DNA of 64,000 nt from Streptomyces lienomycini (GCF_027947595.1 NZ_CP116257.1:6570001-6634000), one strand, 5' to 3'; counted from the first letter of the stretch, positions 22,299 through 30,559 are shown. Program-made: numbers and translations. Notes: generated by a model from the sequence alone, not told the origin.

Positions 22299-22337
22299 AA
22301 GTAGCTTACTACTGAGCTAGTTGCCGTCAAGCTACTT
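22299..22337. promoter_or_regulatory. Operator-like inverted repeats between EamA and MarR genes
   Basis: Two perfect 9-bp inverted arms, aagtagctt (22299-22307) and aagctactt (22329-22337), plus a nested pair tagct/agcta (22302-22306, 22315-22319). This is the only A+T-rich patch nearby and sits between divergent starts, which suits autoregulation by the MarR protein and control of the exporter. Binding is inferred. Confidence 0.65.
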
Positions 22338-22374
22338 TCTTGCGGGCGAACGGAACGGACCCGATACTCGTGCC

Positions 22375-22896
22375 ATGACTGAACGCCCCCAGCAGCGGTC
22401 CGAGCCGCGCGAGGACCCCGTCGACGTGATCATCGACCAGTGGGCGGCGGTACGGCCCGACCTGGACACGGCCGCCATGGAGGTGTTCGGCCGGGTCTTC
22501 CGGCTGTCGCGCGCGATGGGCGACCGGATGGAGAAGGCGTACACGCGCTTCGGCATCTCGCGCGGGGAGTTCGACGCCCTGGCCACCCTGCGCCGCTCGG
22601 GCGAGCCCTACACGCTCTCGCCGCGGCAGCTCTCGGCCACGCTGATGCTCACCACCGGCGGGATGACCGGCCGGCTGGACAAACTGGAACGGGCGGGGCT
22701 GCTGCGCCGCTCCCCCGACCCGCACGACCGCCGGGCCCTGCAGGTCACGCTCACCGACCGGGGTCTCGAACTCATCGACGAGGCGGTCGGCGCGGGCCTC
22801 GACGTCCAGACCCAGGCCCTGGCCGCCCTCGACCCGGAGCGGGCCGGCCAGCTGGCGGGACTGCTGCGGGACCTCCTCGCCGGCACCGAGAAGTAG
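22375..22896 (+). CDS. MarR-family transcriptional regulator
   Basis: DNA-binding repressor of 173 residues, likely a dimer. The winged helix-turn-helix covers about 60-125 (ISRGEFDALATLRRSG ... LSPRQLSATLMLTTGGMTGRLDKLERAGLL), followed by the wing sequence RRSPDPHDRRALQVTLTDRG. ATG 22375 was taken; the frame is open upstream, but those codons overlap the palindromic region. It is divergent from the EamA exporter, the usual arrangement in which a ligand relieves repression of an efflux gene. The ligand is unknown. Confidence 0.92.
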   Translation: MTERPQQRSEPREDPVDVIIDQWAAVRPDLDTAAMEVFGRVFRLSRAMGDRMEKAYTRFGISRGEFDALATLRRSGEPYTLSPRQLSATLMLTTGGMTGRLDKLERAGLLRRSPDPHDRRALQVTLTDRGLELIDEAVGAGLDVQTQALAALDPERAGQLAGLLRDLLAGTEK

Positions 22897-22930
22897 GCGA
22901 GGAGGTCGTCCCGCGGCGGTCCGGACGGCG

Positions 22931-22998
22931 AAGGGCGCCGGTTCCCCCGCTCACCGCTCACCGCTGACGCGGGTGTGCGCGGGGGAACCGGCGCCCTT
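22931..22998. terminator. Long bidirectional hairpin between MarR and the small membrane gene
   Basis: A perfect 20-bp stem (aagggcgccggttcccccgc and its exact complement at 22979-22998) with a 28-nt loop, between two convergent genes. It is the longest perfect terminator stem in the window. Confidence 0.88.
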
Positions 22999-23018
22999 GG
23001 GACTGCCGGGTCGGACCG

Positions 23019-23300
23019 TCAGGCCTTGGCGTCGGCCTTGGACCGGGTCCTGATGTTGCGGGAGGTCACCCGGTGCTCCTCCTTGGAGCGGTCGAGGACC
23101 AGGACCAGGCCCGCGATGACCACGAACAGCGCGATCGGGATCAGGACGTAGAGGCCGACCGTCTCGATCACGCTCAGGCCGGTGCCGGGGTCGTCGCCGT
23201 CGTCGCGGGTCAGCGCGAGCGCGGGGGACGACATGAGCAGCATCATCAGCGTCGTACCGGCTGCCAGGGCGCCGGCGCGCAGGGCGTTCTTCTTGTCCAC
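23019..23300 (-). CDS. Small membrane protein with signal-like N-terminus
   Basis: 93 residues. A hydrophobic N-terminal segment (GALAAGTTLMMLLMSSPALA) looks like a signal peptide with a possible cut after ALA; a second span (VGLYVLIPIALFVVIAGLVLVL) is followed by a basic tail (DRSKEEHRVTSRNIRTRSK). The GTG start at 23300 has no Shine-Dalgarno match, but TAACTT lies about six bases upstream, so a leaderless transcript is possible. No family recognised with confidence. It lies 73 bases downstream of malQ on the same strand. Confidence 0.75.
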   Translation of the reverse strand: MDKKNALRAGALAAGTTLMMLLMSSPALALTRDDGDDPGTGLSVIETVGLYVLIPIALFVVIAGLVLVLDRSKEEHRVTSRNIRTRSKADAKA

Positions 23301-23372
23301 GGTGCAAAGTTAGCGAACGGTCCCGGCGCCCGCGCGCCCGGGGTGCCCGTACGGGGCCCGCGGGCTCCCCGC

Positions 23373-25487
23373 TCAGCCGTCCCGCTCGCCGCCGCGCTCC
23401 CGTACGACGTCGATCAGGGCGTGCGTCCGGGGTGCGGCGGCCAGGTCCTCCAGGGTCACGGGGCGGCCCTCCGCGTCGGCCAGGGGCAGCCGCCAGTTCG
23501 GGTACTGGTCCCAGGTGCCGGGGAGGTTCTGCGGGCGGCGGTCGCCGACGGCGTCCGGGAGCCAGATGCCGACCATGCGGGCGGGGGTGCGCAGCAGGAA
23601 CCGGTGCACGGCCTGGATCTCCGCCTCCTCGGCGGGCGGTGTCCCGGGGTCGCCGCCCGTGCCGCGCAGCAGGCCGAGCCGGGACAGTACGCCGAGCCAC
23701 TCCGAGATGTCCGCGGCCGCCTCCGCGCGTTCCTCCTCCAGGGGGCGGGTGAGCAGGCCGAGCCGGTCGCGGAGTTCGACGTGTTCGCCGGTGAGGCGGG
23801 CGGCGGTGGACGGCAGGTCGTGCGTGGTGGCGGTCGCCAGGCAGTCGGCACGCCAGCGTTCGGGCGGCAGCGGACGGCCGTCGCCGGTCCAGTCCCGCTC
23901 GAACCACAGCACCGAGGTCCCCAGCACCCCGCGTGCGCGCAGCGTCTCGCGCACGCCGGGTTCCACGGTGCCCAGGTCCTCGCCGATGACCACGGCCCCG
24001 GCCCGGGCGGCCTCCAGGACGAGGACGGCGAGCATGGCCTCGGCGTCGTAGTGGACGTAGGTGCCCTCGGTGGGCGGACGGCCCTCGGGCACCCACCAGA
24101 GCCGGAACAGGCCCATGACGTGGTCGATGCGCAGGGCCCCGGCGTGCCGGAACAGGCCGCGCAGCAGCTCCCGGAAGGGCGCGTACCCGCACTCGGCCAG
24201 GCGGTCGGGGCGCCAGGGCGGCAGCCCCCAGTCCTGGCCCCGGGAGTTGAAGGCGTCCGGCGGCGCACCCACCGACATGCCGGCGGCGAAGTACTGCCGC
24301 TGGGCCCAGGAGTCGGCACCGCGCGGGTGCACGCCGACGGCGAGGTCGTGGACGATCCCGACCGGCATGCCCGCCTCGCGGGCGGTGCGCTGGGCCGCGG
24401 TGAGCTGGGTGTCGGTGAGCCAGGCGAGCCGGGAGTGGAAGTCGACGCGGTCCCGCAGCTCGGTGCGGGCGCGGTCGGTCTCGGCGGAGCGGGGGTCGCG
24501 CAGGCCCTCGGGCCAGCGGTGCCAGTCGGAGCCGTGGACCTCGGCGAGCGCGCACCATGTCGCGTGGTCCGCCAGGGCGGTGCCCTGTTCGGCGAGGTAG
24601 TCGCGGTAGGCGGCGCGGCGGCCGGGGCCGAGGGGGACCTGGTGGAGCAGTTCGAGGGCTTCGCGCTTCAGCTCCCACACGGCGTCCCGGTCGATGAGCG
24701 CCCCCTTCTCCAGCACGCCCTCGCGCAGCCGCCCGGCGCGTTCCCGCAGGGCGCGGGCGTGCTCGGGGTCGGCGACGTACGCGAACTCCGGCACCTCCTC
24801 GATCCGCAGGTGGACCGGGTCGGGGAAGCGCCGGGAGGAGGGGCGGTAGGGGGACGGGTCGGTGGGGGCACCGGGCACGGCCGCGTGCAGTGGGTTGACC
24901 TGGACGAATCCGGCGCCGTGGACGCGTGCGGCCCACGCGGCGAGTTCGCCGAGGTCGCCGAGGTCGCCCATGCCCCAGGAGCGGCGGGAGAGGAGGGAGT
25001 AGAGCTGGACGAGGAGTCCGTGGGAGCGCGCGGCGGGGGCGGGCAGCCGGTCGGGCGCGACGATCAGGTGGGCGACGGCGGTCCGGCCGTCGGGCGCGGT
25101 GGCGGTCAGCCGGTGGACGCCGGACGGGAGCGGCCCGGCCCCGTCGCGGCGCTCGCCCTGCTCGGTGTCGACGCGCAGCCGGGTGCCCGGCGGCAGGGCG
25201 TCCAGGGCGGCCGGTGTGCCGCCGCCGGCCCAGCGGACGACGGTGGGCGGCAGCAGCCGTTCGCGCAGCGCGCTCTGGCGGGCGGTGAGGGCCGCCCGTA
25301 CGGCACCGGGAGCATCCGCGTCCACGCCGAGGGCGGCCAGCGCGAGGGTGACGGCGGTGGCCGAGGCCGGGACGGTGCGGTCGGGGGACGGCCGGTAGGA
25401 GGTGGCGACGCCGTGCAGGGCGGCGAGCCTGGTCAGATCCTCGGGAAGGTCCTCGGTGGGGGGCTCGGCCGACTGCGCTGCGGGCAT
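23373..25487 (-). CDS. malQ: 4-alpha-glucanotransferase (amylomaltase, GH77)
   Basis: Transfers glucan segments between maltodextrins in maltose and glycogen metabolism; cytoplasmic, 704 residues. The GH77 catalytic residues are visible: nucleophile D455 in ALRIDHVMGLFRLWW, acid/base E503 in VVIGEDLGTVEP, and stabiliser D557 in TTHDLPS. An N-terminal extension of about 150 residues before YSLLSRRSWGMGDLGDL is typical of actinobacterial MalQ. ATG start at 25487. No other maltose genes are nearby. Confidence 0.95.
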   Translation of the reverse strand: MPAAQSAEPPTEDLPEDLTRLAALHGVATSYRPSPDRTVPASATAVTLALAALGVDADAPGAVRAALTARQSALRERLLPPTVVRWAGGGTPAALDALPPGTRLRVDTEQGERRDGAGPLPSGVHRLTATAPDGRTAVAHLIVAPDRLPAPAARSHGLLVQLYSLLSRRSWGMGDLGDLGELAAWAARVHGAGFVQVNPLHAAVPGAPTDPSPYRPSSRRFPDPVHLRIEEVPEFAYVADPEHARALRERAGRLREGVLEKGALIDRDAVWELKREALELLHQVPLGPGRRAAYRDYLAEQGTALADHATWCALAEVHGSDWHRWPEGLRDPRSAETDRARTELRDRVDFHSRLAWLTDTQLTAAQRTAREAGMPVGIVHDLAVGVHPRGADSWAQRQYFAAGMSVGAPPDAFNSRGQDWGLPPWRPDRLAECGYAPFRELLRGLFRHAGALRIDHVMGLFRLWWVPEGRPPTEGTYVHYDAEAMLAVLVLEAARAGAVVIGEDLGTVEPGVRETLRARGVLGTSVLWFERDWTGDGRPLPPERWRADCLATATTHDLPSTAARLTGEHVELRDRLGLLTRPLEEERAEAAADISEWLGVLSRLGLLRGTGGDPGTPPAEEAEIQAVHRFLLRTPARMVGIWLPDAVGDRRPQNLPGTWDQYPNWRLPLADAEGRPVTLEDLAAAPRTHALIDVVRERGGERDG

Positions 25488-25496
25488 CTGCTTCCT

Positions 25497-25802
25497 CTAC
25501 GACCTCGTGGGTTCCGGGACGGCGAAGGAGGGGCCGCCCTGGTCCGGCACGTCGGCCGTCAGCTCGGGCGAGGACTCGCTGGTCAGCGGTACGGCGTCGG
25601 CGAACGGCGACTCGCTGGTGAGGGGTTCGGCGTCGGGCAGCGGCGGTTCGCTGGTCAGCGGCGTCTCGGCGCAGCTGCCGGTGGCGCCGAAGACGCAGTA
25701 GTGCGGGGTCTCGGAGGCGGCGGAGGGCTCCGCCCAGGGGGTGGACGGCTCCGCCACGGGTTTGGAGGGGGCCGGCAGCAGAAGGGGCGCCAGTGCAGCC
25801 AC
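25497..25802 (-). CDS. Small Pro/Ser-rich protein with PLTSE repeats, unknown
   Basis: 101 residues from GTG 25802, chosen because AAAGGAG ends six bases upstream; the frame extends further up only through a Pro/Glu/Asp-rich low-complexity run. It contains three or four copies of a TPLTSE / EPLTSE / VPLTSE motif spaced 10-11 residues apart, and a short two-cysteine segment HYCVFGATGSCAET. There is no signal peptide or membrane span. The spacing to malQ (9 bases) and shared strand suggest co-transcription. I do not recognise a family; the good ribosome binding site argues it is translated. Confidence 0.55.
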   Translation of the reverse strand: MAALAPLLLPAPSKPVAEPSTPWAEPSAASETPHYCVFGATGSCAETPLTSEPPLPDAEPLTSESPFADAVPLTSESSPELTADVPDQGGPSFAVPEPTRS

Positions 25803-26229
25803 GGGGGTCTCCTTTGGGTCAGGCTCTGGGTAGGACTCTGGATCGGGCTCGGGTTCGGGCGTTGTGTCGCGCACGCTTTTGGCGAGTTGTGGCAGCCCCT
25901 ACCCAGTCCGCGCGAGGACAGACGCCCTCATGCCGACAACGTGGCCCTGGTCACACCCGCCCGCTTCCGAACAGGTCCATACAGGAACAAAAATTCACCT
26001 AACCCGCTCAAGGAACGCCCAAACCGGTCCCACCGAGGTGGCCTCGCGCATCGGGGGGTGTCCTGAAAAGCGTGAGCAGTCGGCGGGCAATTGTCCTCAG
26101 GCCGCTCAGATGAGCGGCCTGAGGACAAGAAGGGCCCGAGTGCTCGCGCTTTTGGAAAGGTGTGCGGACTGTGGAGGCCGTAGGCCGTCCACGGACTTCC
26201 GATCCGACGCGCATGGGCAAAGGAATCAC
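25803..26229. other. Intergenic region with a long palindrome
   Basis: 427 bases between a leftward and a rightward gene. The left part (to about 25870) encodes Pro/Glu-rich low complexity on the minus strand. The middle (25860-26010) is the most A+T-rich part and may hold promoters. The right part carries the 88-bp palindrome listed separately. The frames on both strands across the palindrome translate to near-identical peptides simply because of its symmetry. Confidence 0.5.
26066..26153. repeat. 88-bp in-register imperfect palindrome
   Basis: The inner arms 26091-26108 and 26111-26128 are perfectly complementary over 18 bp with a 2-nt centre. The outer arms aaaagcgtgagca (26066-26078) and tgctcgcgctttt (26141-26153) match at 12 of 13 positions and keep exactly the same symmetry axis; the 12 bases between are mostly unpaired on each side. 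There is no T-run after it and it does not follow a stop codon closely, so a plain terminator is unlikely. Function unknown. Confidence 0.8.
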
Positions 26230-26886
26230 ATGACGTCACCGCCGCATCGGCTCCTCCAGGCGCTCGACCGGTTCAACGCCGCTCACCCCTGGGACCACAA
26301 CGCCCACTACCACCGCTGGATCCTGCGGCAACTCCCCCACCGGTTCGGCAGCGCACTCGACGTCGGTTCCGGCACCGGCGACCTGGCCCGCCTCCTCGCC
26401 GCCCGCGCCGCCGAGGTCCACGGCGTCGACTCCGACCCCGCGATCACCTCGCGGGCGCGGGCGCTGACCCCCGGGGCGACGACGGCGTCCTTCACGGTCG
26501 CGGACGCGCCGACGGGACTCCCCGCCGGGCCCCACGACGTCATCACCTGTGTCGCCACCCTCCACCATCTGCCGTTCACCGAGGCCCTCGACGCCTTCCG
26601 CGGGCATCTGGCGCCCGGCGGCACCCTGGTCGTCGTCGGCCTCTACCGGCCGCTGACCGCCACGGACCACCTGCTCGGCGCGGCCGCCGTCCCCCTGAAC
26701 GCCGCGACCGGGTGGCTCAGGAACAGGGGCCGCGAAGCACGCCGCCCCGCCTCGATGACCGCCCTCACGCGACCGGCCGACATGCCCTTCTGCGACATCG
26801 TCGCAGCGGCCCGCACGATCCTGCCGGGCGCCCGGCTGCGCCGCCGCCTCTTCTGGCGCTACACCCTCACGTGGCGCCGCCCCTGA
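26230..26886 (+). CDS. Class I SAM-dependent methyltransferase
   Basis: 218 residues. SAM-binding motif I is ALDVGSGTGDLARLLA, followed by VHGVDSDPAI (acidic residue at the end of strand 2), then FDVITC-like HDVITCVATLHHLPF and a C-terminal APGGTLVVVGLYRP. The pattern matches small-molecule or quinone-type methyltransferases; the substrate is not inferable. ATG 26230 with AAAGGAA five bases upstream. It converges on the HNH gene. Confidence 0.85.
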   Translation: MTSPPHRLLQALDRFNAAHPWDHNAHYHRWILRQLPHRFGSALDVGSGTGDLARLLAARAAEVHGVDSDPAITSRARALTPGATTASFTVADAPTGLPAGPHDVITCVATLHHLPFTEALDAFRGHLAPGGTLVVVGLYRPLTATDHLLGAAAVPLNAATGWLRNRGREARRPASMTALTRPADMPFCDIVAAARTILPGARLRRRLFWRYTLTWRRP

Positions 26887-26936
26887 TCGGCGACCGCCCG
26901 GCTTCTCCGGGACCGGCGCCGCAGGGGGCCGGGGCG

Positions 26937-27473
26937 TCAGGCGGAGATGCCGTCGATCCGGGCCATGGCGTCCTCCGCGCCGTACGGCTGCAGGTACGGC
27001 ATCCAGCGCGGGTCCCGGTGGCCCGTGCCGATGATGCGCCAGGCCAGTCCGGTGGGCGGGGCCGGTTTGTGGCGCAGGCGCCAGCCCAGCTCGACCAGGT
27101 GGCGGTCGGCCTTGACGTGGTTGCAGCGGCGGCAGGACGCCACCACGTTGTCCCACGCGTGCAGGCCCCCGCGGCTGCGCGGGACGACGTGGTCGACGCT
27201 GGTGGCGACGGCGCCGCAGTACATGCAGCGGCCTCCGTCGCGGGCGAACAGCGCCCGCCGAGTCAGCGGGACGGGGCCCCGGTAGGGCACCCGCACGAAT
27301 CGCTTGAGCCGGACCACGCTGGGTGCGGGCACGGTGACGGTCGCGCTGTGCAGATGGGCGCCGGACTCCTCGAGGCACACGGCCTTGTTCTCCAGGACGA
27401 GGACGAGCGCGCGGCGGAGCGGTACGACGCCGAGTGGCTCGTACGACGCGTTGAGGACCAGGACATGCGGCAC
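26937..27473 (-). CDS. HNH endonuclease domain protein
   Basis: 178 residues. The HNH nuclease fold is visible from about residue 80: CMYCG zinc pair, VDHVVPRSRGGLHAWDNVVASC with the catalytic His, and CRRCNHVKAD. The N-terminal half (VLVLNASYEPLGVVPLRRAL) is typical of the widespread stand-alone actinobacterial HNH proteins. The GTG start at 27473 has a strong AAGGAGG ribosome binding site about six bases upstream. Role unknown; stand-alone members are thought to act in repair or as genome housekeeping rather than restriction, and no restriction partner is nearby. Confidence 0.9.
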   Translation of the reverse strand: MPHVLVLNASYEPLGVVPLRRALVLVLENKAVCLEESGAHLHSATVTVPAPSVVRLKRFVRVPYRGPVPLTRRALFARDGGRCMYCGAVATSVDHVVPRSRGGLHAWDNVVASCRRCNHVKADRHLVELGWRLRHKPAPPTGLAWRIIGTGHRDPRWMPYLQPYGAEDAMARIDGISA

Positions 27474-27789
27474 GGGTGCCTCCTTGGGCGTCGGCGGCGC
27501 GTGGCTCGCGCCGGGACGATCTGGTTCAGTCTCCCCTCCTGCCTGGTCGTAGCGCCACCATGTCCCGGTAACGGGCTGGGAGTGTTTTCGAACACACGGG
27601 GCGCGGGGCCGCGGGCGTGACCAGTTCAAGCGCGGGTGAGCACCGTCTCTCCCGCCCTTTTCGGGCCGAACCGCGTCCGGTGCCCCGTTAGTGTGGTGCA
27701 TCTGCCCGTCCGGTGACCTTTCCGTGACCTTGGACCGGACCTCGGACCGGACCGCGCAGGACGGGTCGCCGCACCTGGAGGTATCCGCC
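27474..27789. other. Divergent intergenic region, HNH / MscS
   Basis: 316 bases between divergent genes. It holds the ribosome binding sites of both and a short palindrome, gtgtt-ttcg-aacac (27582-27595), that could be a regulator site. No clear -35/-10 pair and no small gene seen. Confidence 0.45.
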
Positions 27790-28878
27790 GTGTCCCTGTC
27801 CGCCGCCGTCCTACGGGCCGCCGATCCGTCTCCGTCGCCGTCACCGACGGCGCCCACGGTGCCCTCGCTCCGGGACGCCCACGAGAGCGCGACGAACGCC
27901 GCCGGCTGGGTCGAGGAGAACTGGTCGACATGGCTGGCGATCGGGCTGCGGGTGCTGCTGATCGTGGTGATAGCGGTGGTGCTGCGCGCGGTGGTGCGGC
28001 GGGCGATCACCAAGCTGATAGAGCGGATGAACCGCAGGACGGGTACGTCCGGCGGCACCGCGCTGAGCGGGCTGCTGGTCAACGCCGAGCGGCGCCGGCA
28101 GCGGTCGGAGGCCATCGGATCCGTACTGCGCTCGGTGGCCAGCTTCCTCATCCTCGGCACCGCGGCCCTGATGGTGCTGGGCACCTTCCAGATCAACCTG
28201 GCCCCACTGCTGGCCTCCGCCGGTGTCGCCGGTGTGGCGATCGGCTTCGGCGCCCGCAACCTGGTCACCGACTTCCTGTCCGGTGTCTTCATGATCCTGG
28301 AGGACCAGTACGGCGTCGGCGACAGCATCGACGCCGGCGTGGCCTCCGGCGAGGTCATCGAGGTCGGGCTGCGGGTCACCAAGCTGCGCGGCGCCGACGG
28401 CGAGATCTGGTACGTCCGCAACGGCGAGGTCAAGCGCATCGGCAACCTCTCCCAGGGCTGGTCCACGGCCGGCGTGGACGTCACCGTCCGCTCGGACGAG
28501 AACCTGGACAAGGTGAAGGAGACCCTCGCCGCGGTCGGCGAGCGGATGAGCAAGGAGGAGCCCTGGAACGAGATGCTCTGGGGCCCCATCGAGACCCTCG
28601 GCCTGGACTCCGTACTGCTCGACTCCATGGTGGTCCGGGTCTCCGCGAAGACCATGCCCGGCAAGGCCCTCACCGTGGAACGCGAGCTGCGCTGGCGCAT
28701 CAAGCGCGCCTTCGACGCGGCCGGCATCGCGATCGTCGGCGGCGCCACGGTCCCGCTGGAGCACGCCCAGACCACCGACCCGACGGCGGGCGTCGCGGCC
28801 CCCTCGGCCTACGCCAGCACGGTGTCCCCGCAGTCCGTCGCGGCGTCCCCGATCCCACCCCCGAGCACGGCCAAGTAG
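27790..28878 (+). CDS. MscS-family mechanosensitive ion channel
   Basis: Osmotic-shock pore of 362 residues. Three N-terminal membrane spans: about 48-70 (WLAIGLRVLLIVVIAVVLRAVV), about 120-140 (SFLILGTAALMVLGTF) and the pore helix with the small-residue pattern LLASAGVAGVAIGFGARNLV. The beta domain follows: DFLSGVFMILEDQYGVGDSI and RNGEVKRIGNLSQGW are strongly diagnostic. A Pro/Ser-rich tail is present. GTG 27790 was chosen because GGAGG sits ten bases upstream and earlier codons do not look like protein. Transcribed alone. Confidence 0.93.
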   Translation: MSLSAAVLRAADPSPSPSPTAPTVPSLRDAHESATNAAGWVEENWSTWLAIGLRVLLIVVIAVVLRAVVRRAITKLIERMNRRTGTSGGTALSGLLVNAERRRQRSEAIGSVLRSVASFLILGTAALMVLGTFQINLAPLLASAGVAGVAIGFGARNLVTDFLSGVFMILEDQYGVGDSIDAGVASGEVIEVGLRVTKLRGADGEIWYVRNGEVKRIGNLSQGWSTAGVDVTVRSDENLDKVKETLAAVGERMSKEEPWNEMLWGPIETLGLDSVLLDSMVVRVSAKTMPGKALTVERELRWRIKRAFDAAGIAIVGGATVPLEHAQTTDPTAGVAAPSAYASTVSPQSVAASPIPPPSTAK

Positions 28879-29264
28879 CGAGGCCTCGGGCGGCCCGCCC
28901 ACAGTGGTCGTCCCACCACGGTCTTGTGAAGGTACTCGGCCCCGCGCGAGGTCGCCGTTCGTCGACACCCGCGAGCAGGTCGTACGCCACGTTGTGTGGG
29001 CCCGGCAGGCCCCTTCTCCGTCCTCGAACACCTCGAACATTCCTACCATGTGCGGATCGCGCCCCCTGGACGACCGTGAGGCGGCCACGGTGCGAGGTCA
29101 GGCCGCGCCGCTCCGGAACGGTCTCTTGACGGCTCCTCCGGGCGGGCCTACGTTTCTCGGCCAACAGGAAACTTTCCTAACAAACGCTTTCCATGGTCGT
29201 CGCGGTGGACTTCCCCCGCCGCGCCCTGAAAAGCTGAGCGGTCGAGAGGCAGGTGTGGACACGC
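28879..29264. other. Leader region of the csn operon
   Basis: 386 bases between mscS and csnR. The 5' part (28879-29110) shows no supported gene. The 3' part carries the csn promoter and operator, then about 85 bases of untranslated leader before csnR. Confidence 0.6.
29126..29178 (+). promoter_or_regulatory. csn operon promoter with overlapping CsnR-type operator
   Basis: ttgacg (29126-29131) and tacgtt (29149-29154) are 17 bases apart, a good vegetative-type promoter predicting a start near 29161. Immediately after lies the palindrome aggaaa-c-tttcct (29166-29178), which agrees with what I recall of the operator bound by CsnR upstream of chitosanase and csn genes in Streptomyces. A repressor bound here would block transcription initiation; a ROK regulator encoded by the first gene makes autoregulation likely. 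Confidence 0.8.
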
Positions 29265-30482
29265 ATGGCAGGAACCGCCGGTACGCCGGGCACGCCGCGC
29301 GTCCTGCGCGCCATGAACGACCGGGCCGCACTCGACCTCCTCCTGGAGCACGGGCCGCTGTCCCGGACCCGGATCGGCAAGCTGACGGGACTGTCGAAAC
29401 CGACCGCCTCCCAGTTGCTGGCCCGACTGGAGGCGGCGGGGCTGGTACTGGCCGGGGGGACGACCGAGGGGCGGCCCGGGCCCGGCGCCCAGCTCTACGA
29501 GGTGAACCCGGCCGCCGCGTACGCCGCCGGACTGGACGTCACCCCGGACCGGGTCCTGGCCGCGGTCGCCGACGTGACCGGACGCACCGTCGGCCGGTAC
29601 GAGCTGCCCACGCCGGGCAGGCGTCCCGCCACCCCCGTCGTCCAGCAGGTCACCGACGCCCTCGACGGGGCGGTGAAGGCGGCCGGACTCGACCGGACCG
29701 ACGTCCACCGCCTCGTCATCGGCACGCCGGGCGCCTTCGACCCGGGCACCGGGCGGCTGCGCTACGCCTCCCACCTGCCCGGCTGGCACGCCCCGACCCT
29801 CCTCGACGAACTCGCCGCCGCCCTGCCGATGCCGGTGGAGTACGAGAACGACGTGAACCTCGCCGCCGTGGCCGAGCAGCGCCTCGGTGCGGCCCGGGGC
29901 CACGAGGACTTCGTGCTGCTGTGGAACCAGGAGGGCCTGGGCGCCGCCCTGGTCCTCGGCGGCCGGCTGCACCGCGGCTGGACCGGCGGTGCCGGTGAGG
30001 TCGGGTTCCTGCCCGTGCCGGGCGCCCCGCTGGTCCGCAAGGTCAGCCGCACCGGCAGCGGCGGCTTCCAGGAACTGGCCGGATCCCAGGCGCTGCCGGG
30101 ACTGGCCCGGGAGTCGGGCGTCGCCGAAGTGCCCTCGGGGCCGTATCCCGAGATCGCCGCCGCCCTGGTGGCCCGCGCCGCGCGGGCCGACGCCGAGGAC
30201 GACCCGCACCGCCGGCTGCTCCGGACCTACGCCACCCGCCTGGCCACCGGCCTCGCCTCCCTCGTCTCCGTGCTCGACCCCGAACTGGTGGTCCTCAGCG
30301 GCACCTCGCTCACCGCCGGCGGCGAGGCGCTGCGCGACCTGGTCCGCGACGAGCTGGAGGAGCTGGCCGCCTCCCGGCCCCGGCTCGTCGTCGGTGACGT
30401 GACCGAACACCCCGTCCTGCGCGGCGCGCTGGAGAGCGCGCTCGCCACCACCCGCGACGAGGTCTTCGACACCTCGCGCTGA
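29265..30482 (+). CDS. csnR: ROK-family transcriptional repressor of the chitosan-oligosaccharide operon
   Basis: 405 residues. N-terminal winged helix-turn-helix (LLLEHGPLSRTRIGKLTGLSKPTASQLLARLEAAGLV), then a sugar-kinase-like ROK domain with VIGTPGAFDPGTG and the sugar-binding segment GGAGEVGFLPV. The zinc-binding cysteine cluster found in many ROK proteins (CxCGxxGC) is missing after GEVGFL, so it probably acts only as a sensor. The ATG 29265 start is chosen; GTG 29253 would add four residues. First gene of the csn operon and next to the operator it should bind. The inducer is inferred to be a glucosamine oligomer or monomer. Confidence 0.88.
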   Translation: MAGTAGTPGTPRVLRAMNDRAALDLLLEHGPLSRTRIGKLTGLSKPTASQLLARLEAAGLVLAGGTTEGRPGPGAQLYEVNPAAAYAAGLDVTPDRVLAAVADVTGRTVGRYELPTPGRRPATPVVQQVTDALDGAVKAAGLDRTDVHRLVIGTPGAFDPGTGRLRYASHLPGWHAPTLLDELAAALPMPVEYENDVNLAAVAEQRLGAARGHEDFVLLWNQEGLGAALVLGGRLHRGWTGGAGEVGFLPVPGAPLVRKVSRTGSGGFQELAGSQALPGLARESGVAEVPSGPYPEIAAALVARAARADAEDDPHRRLLRTYATRLATGLASLVSVLDPELVVLSGTSLTAGGEALRDLVRDELEELAASRPRLVVGDVTEHPVLRGALESALATTRDEVFDTSR

Positions 30483-30501
30483 CCCCGCGCCCCCGGCCCC
30501 A

Positions 30502-30559
30502 CCCCGTCCTGTCCCTGCCCTGCCCCGTCCTGCCCCTGCCCTGCCCCGTCCTGCCCCTG
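30502..30559 (+). repeat. 21-bp tandem repeats, 2.8 copies, between csnR and csnE
   Basis: Units at 30502-30522, 30523-30543 and 30544-30559 (partial) share ccccgtcctg(c/t)ccctgccctg, with one substitution in the first. The array fills most of the 88-base gap and ends 3 bases before the ribosome binding site region. It could act as an mRNA spacer or just be polymerase slippage. Confidence 0.85.

Noticed and set aside
26091..26128. Palindrome as a terminator of the methyltransferase or malQ
   Set aside because: It lies upstream of both neighbouring starts, so it cannot terminate either gene.
26937..27473. Restriction-modification pair of HNH nuclease with the neighbouring methyltransferase
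   Set aside because: The methyltransferase lacks DNA-methylase motifs (no DPPY/NPPY or PC motif) and looks small-molecule type; genes are convergent.
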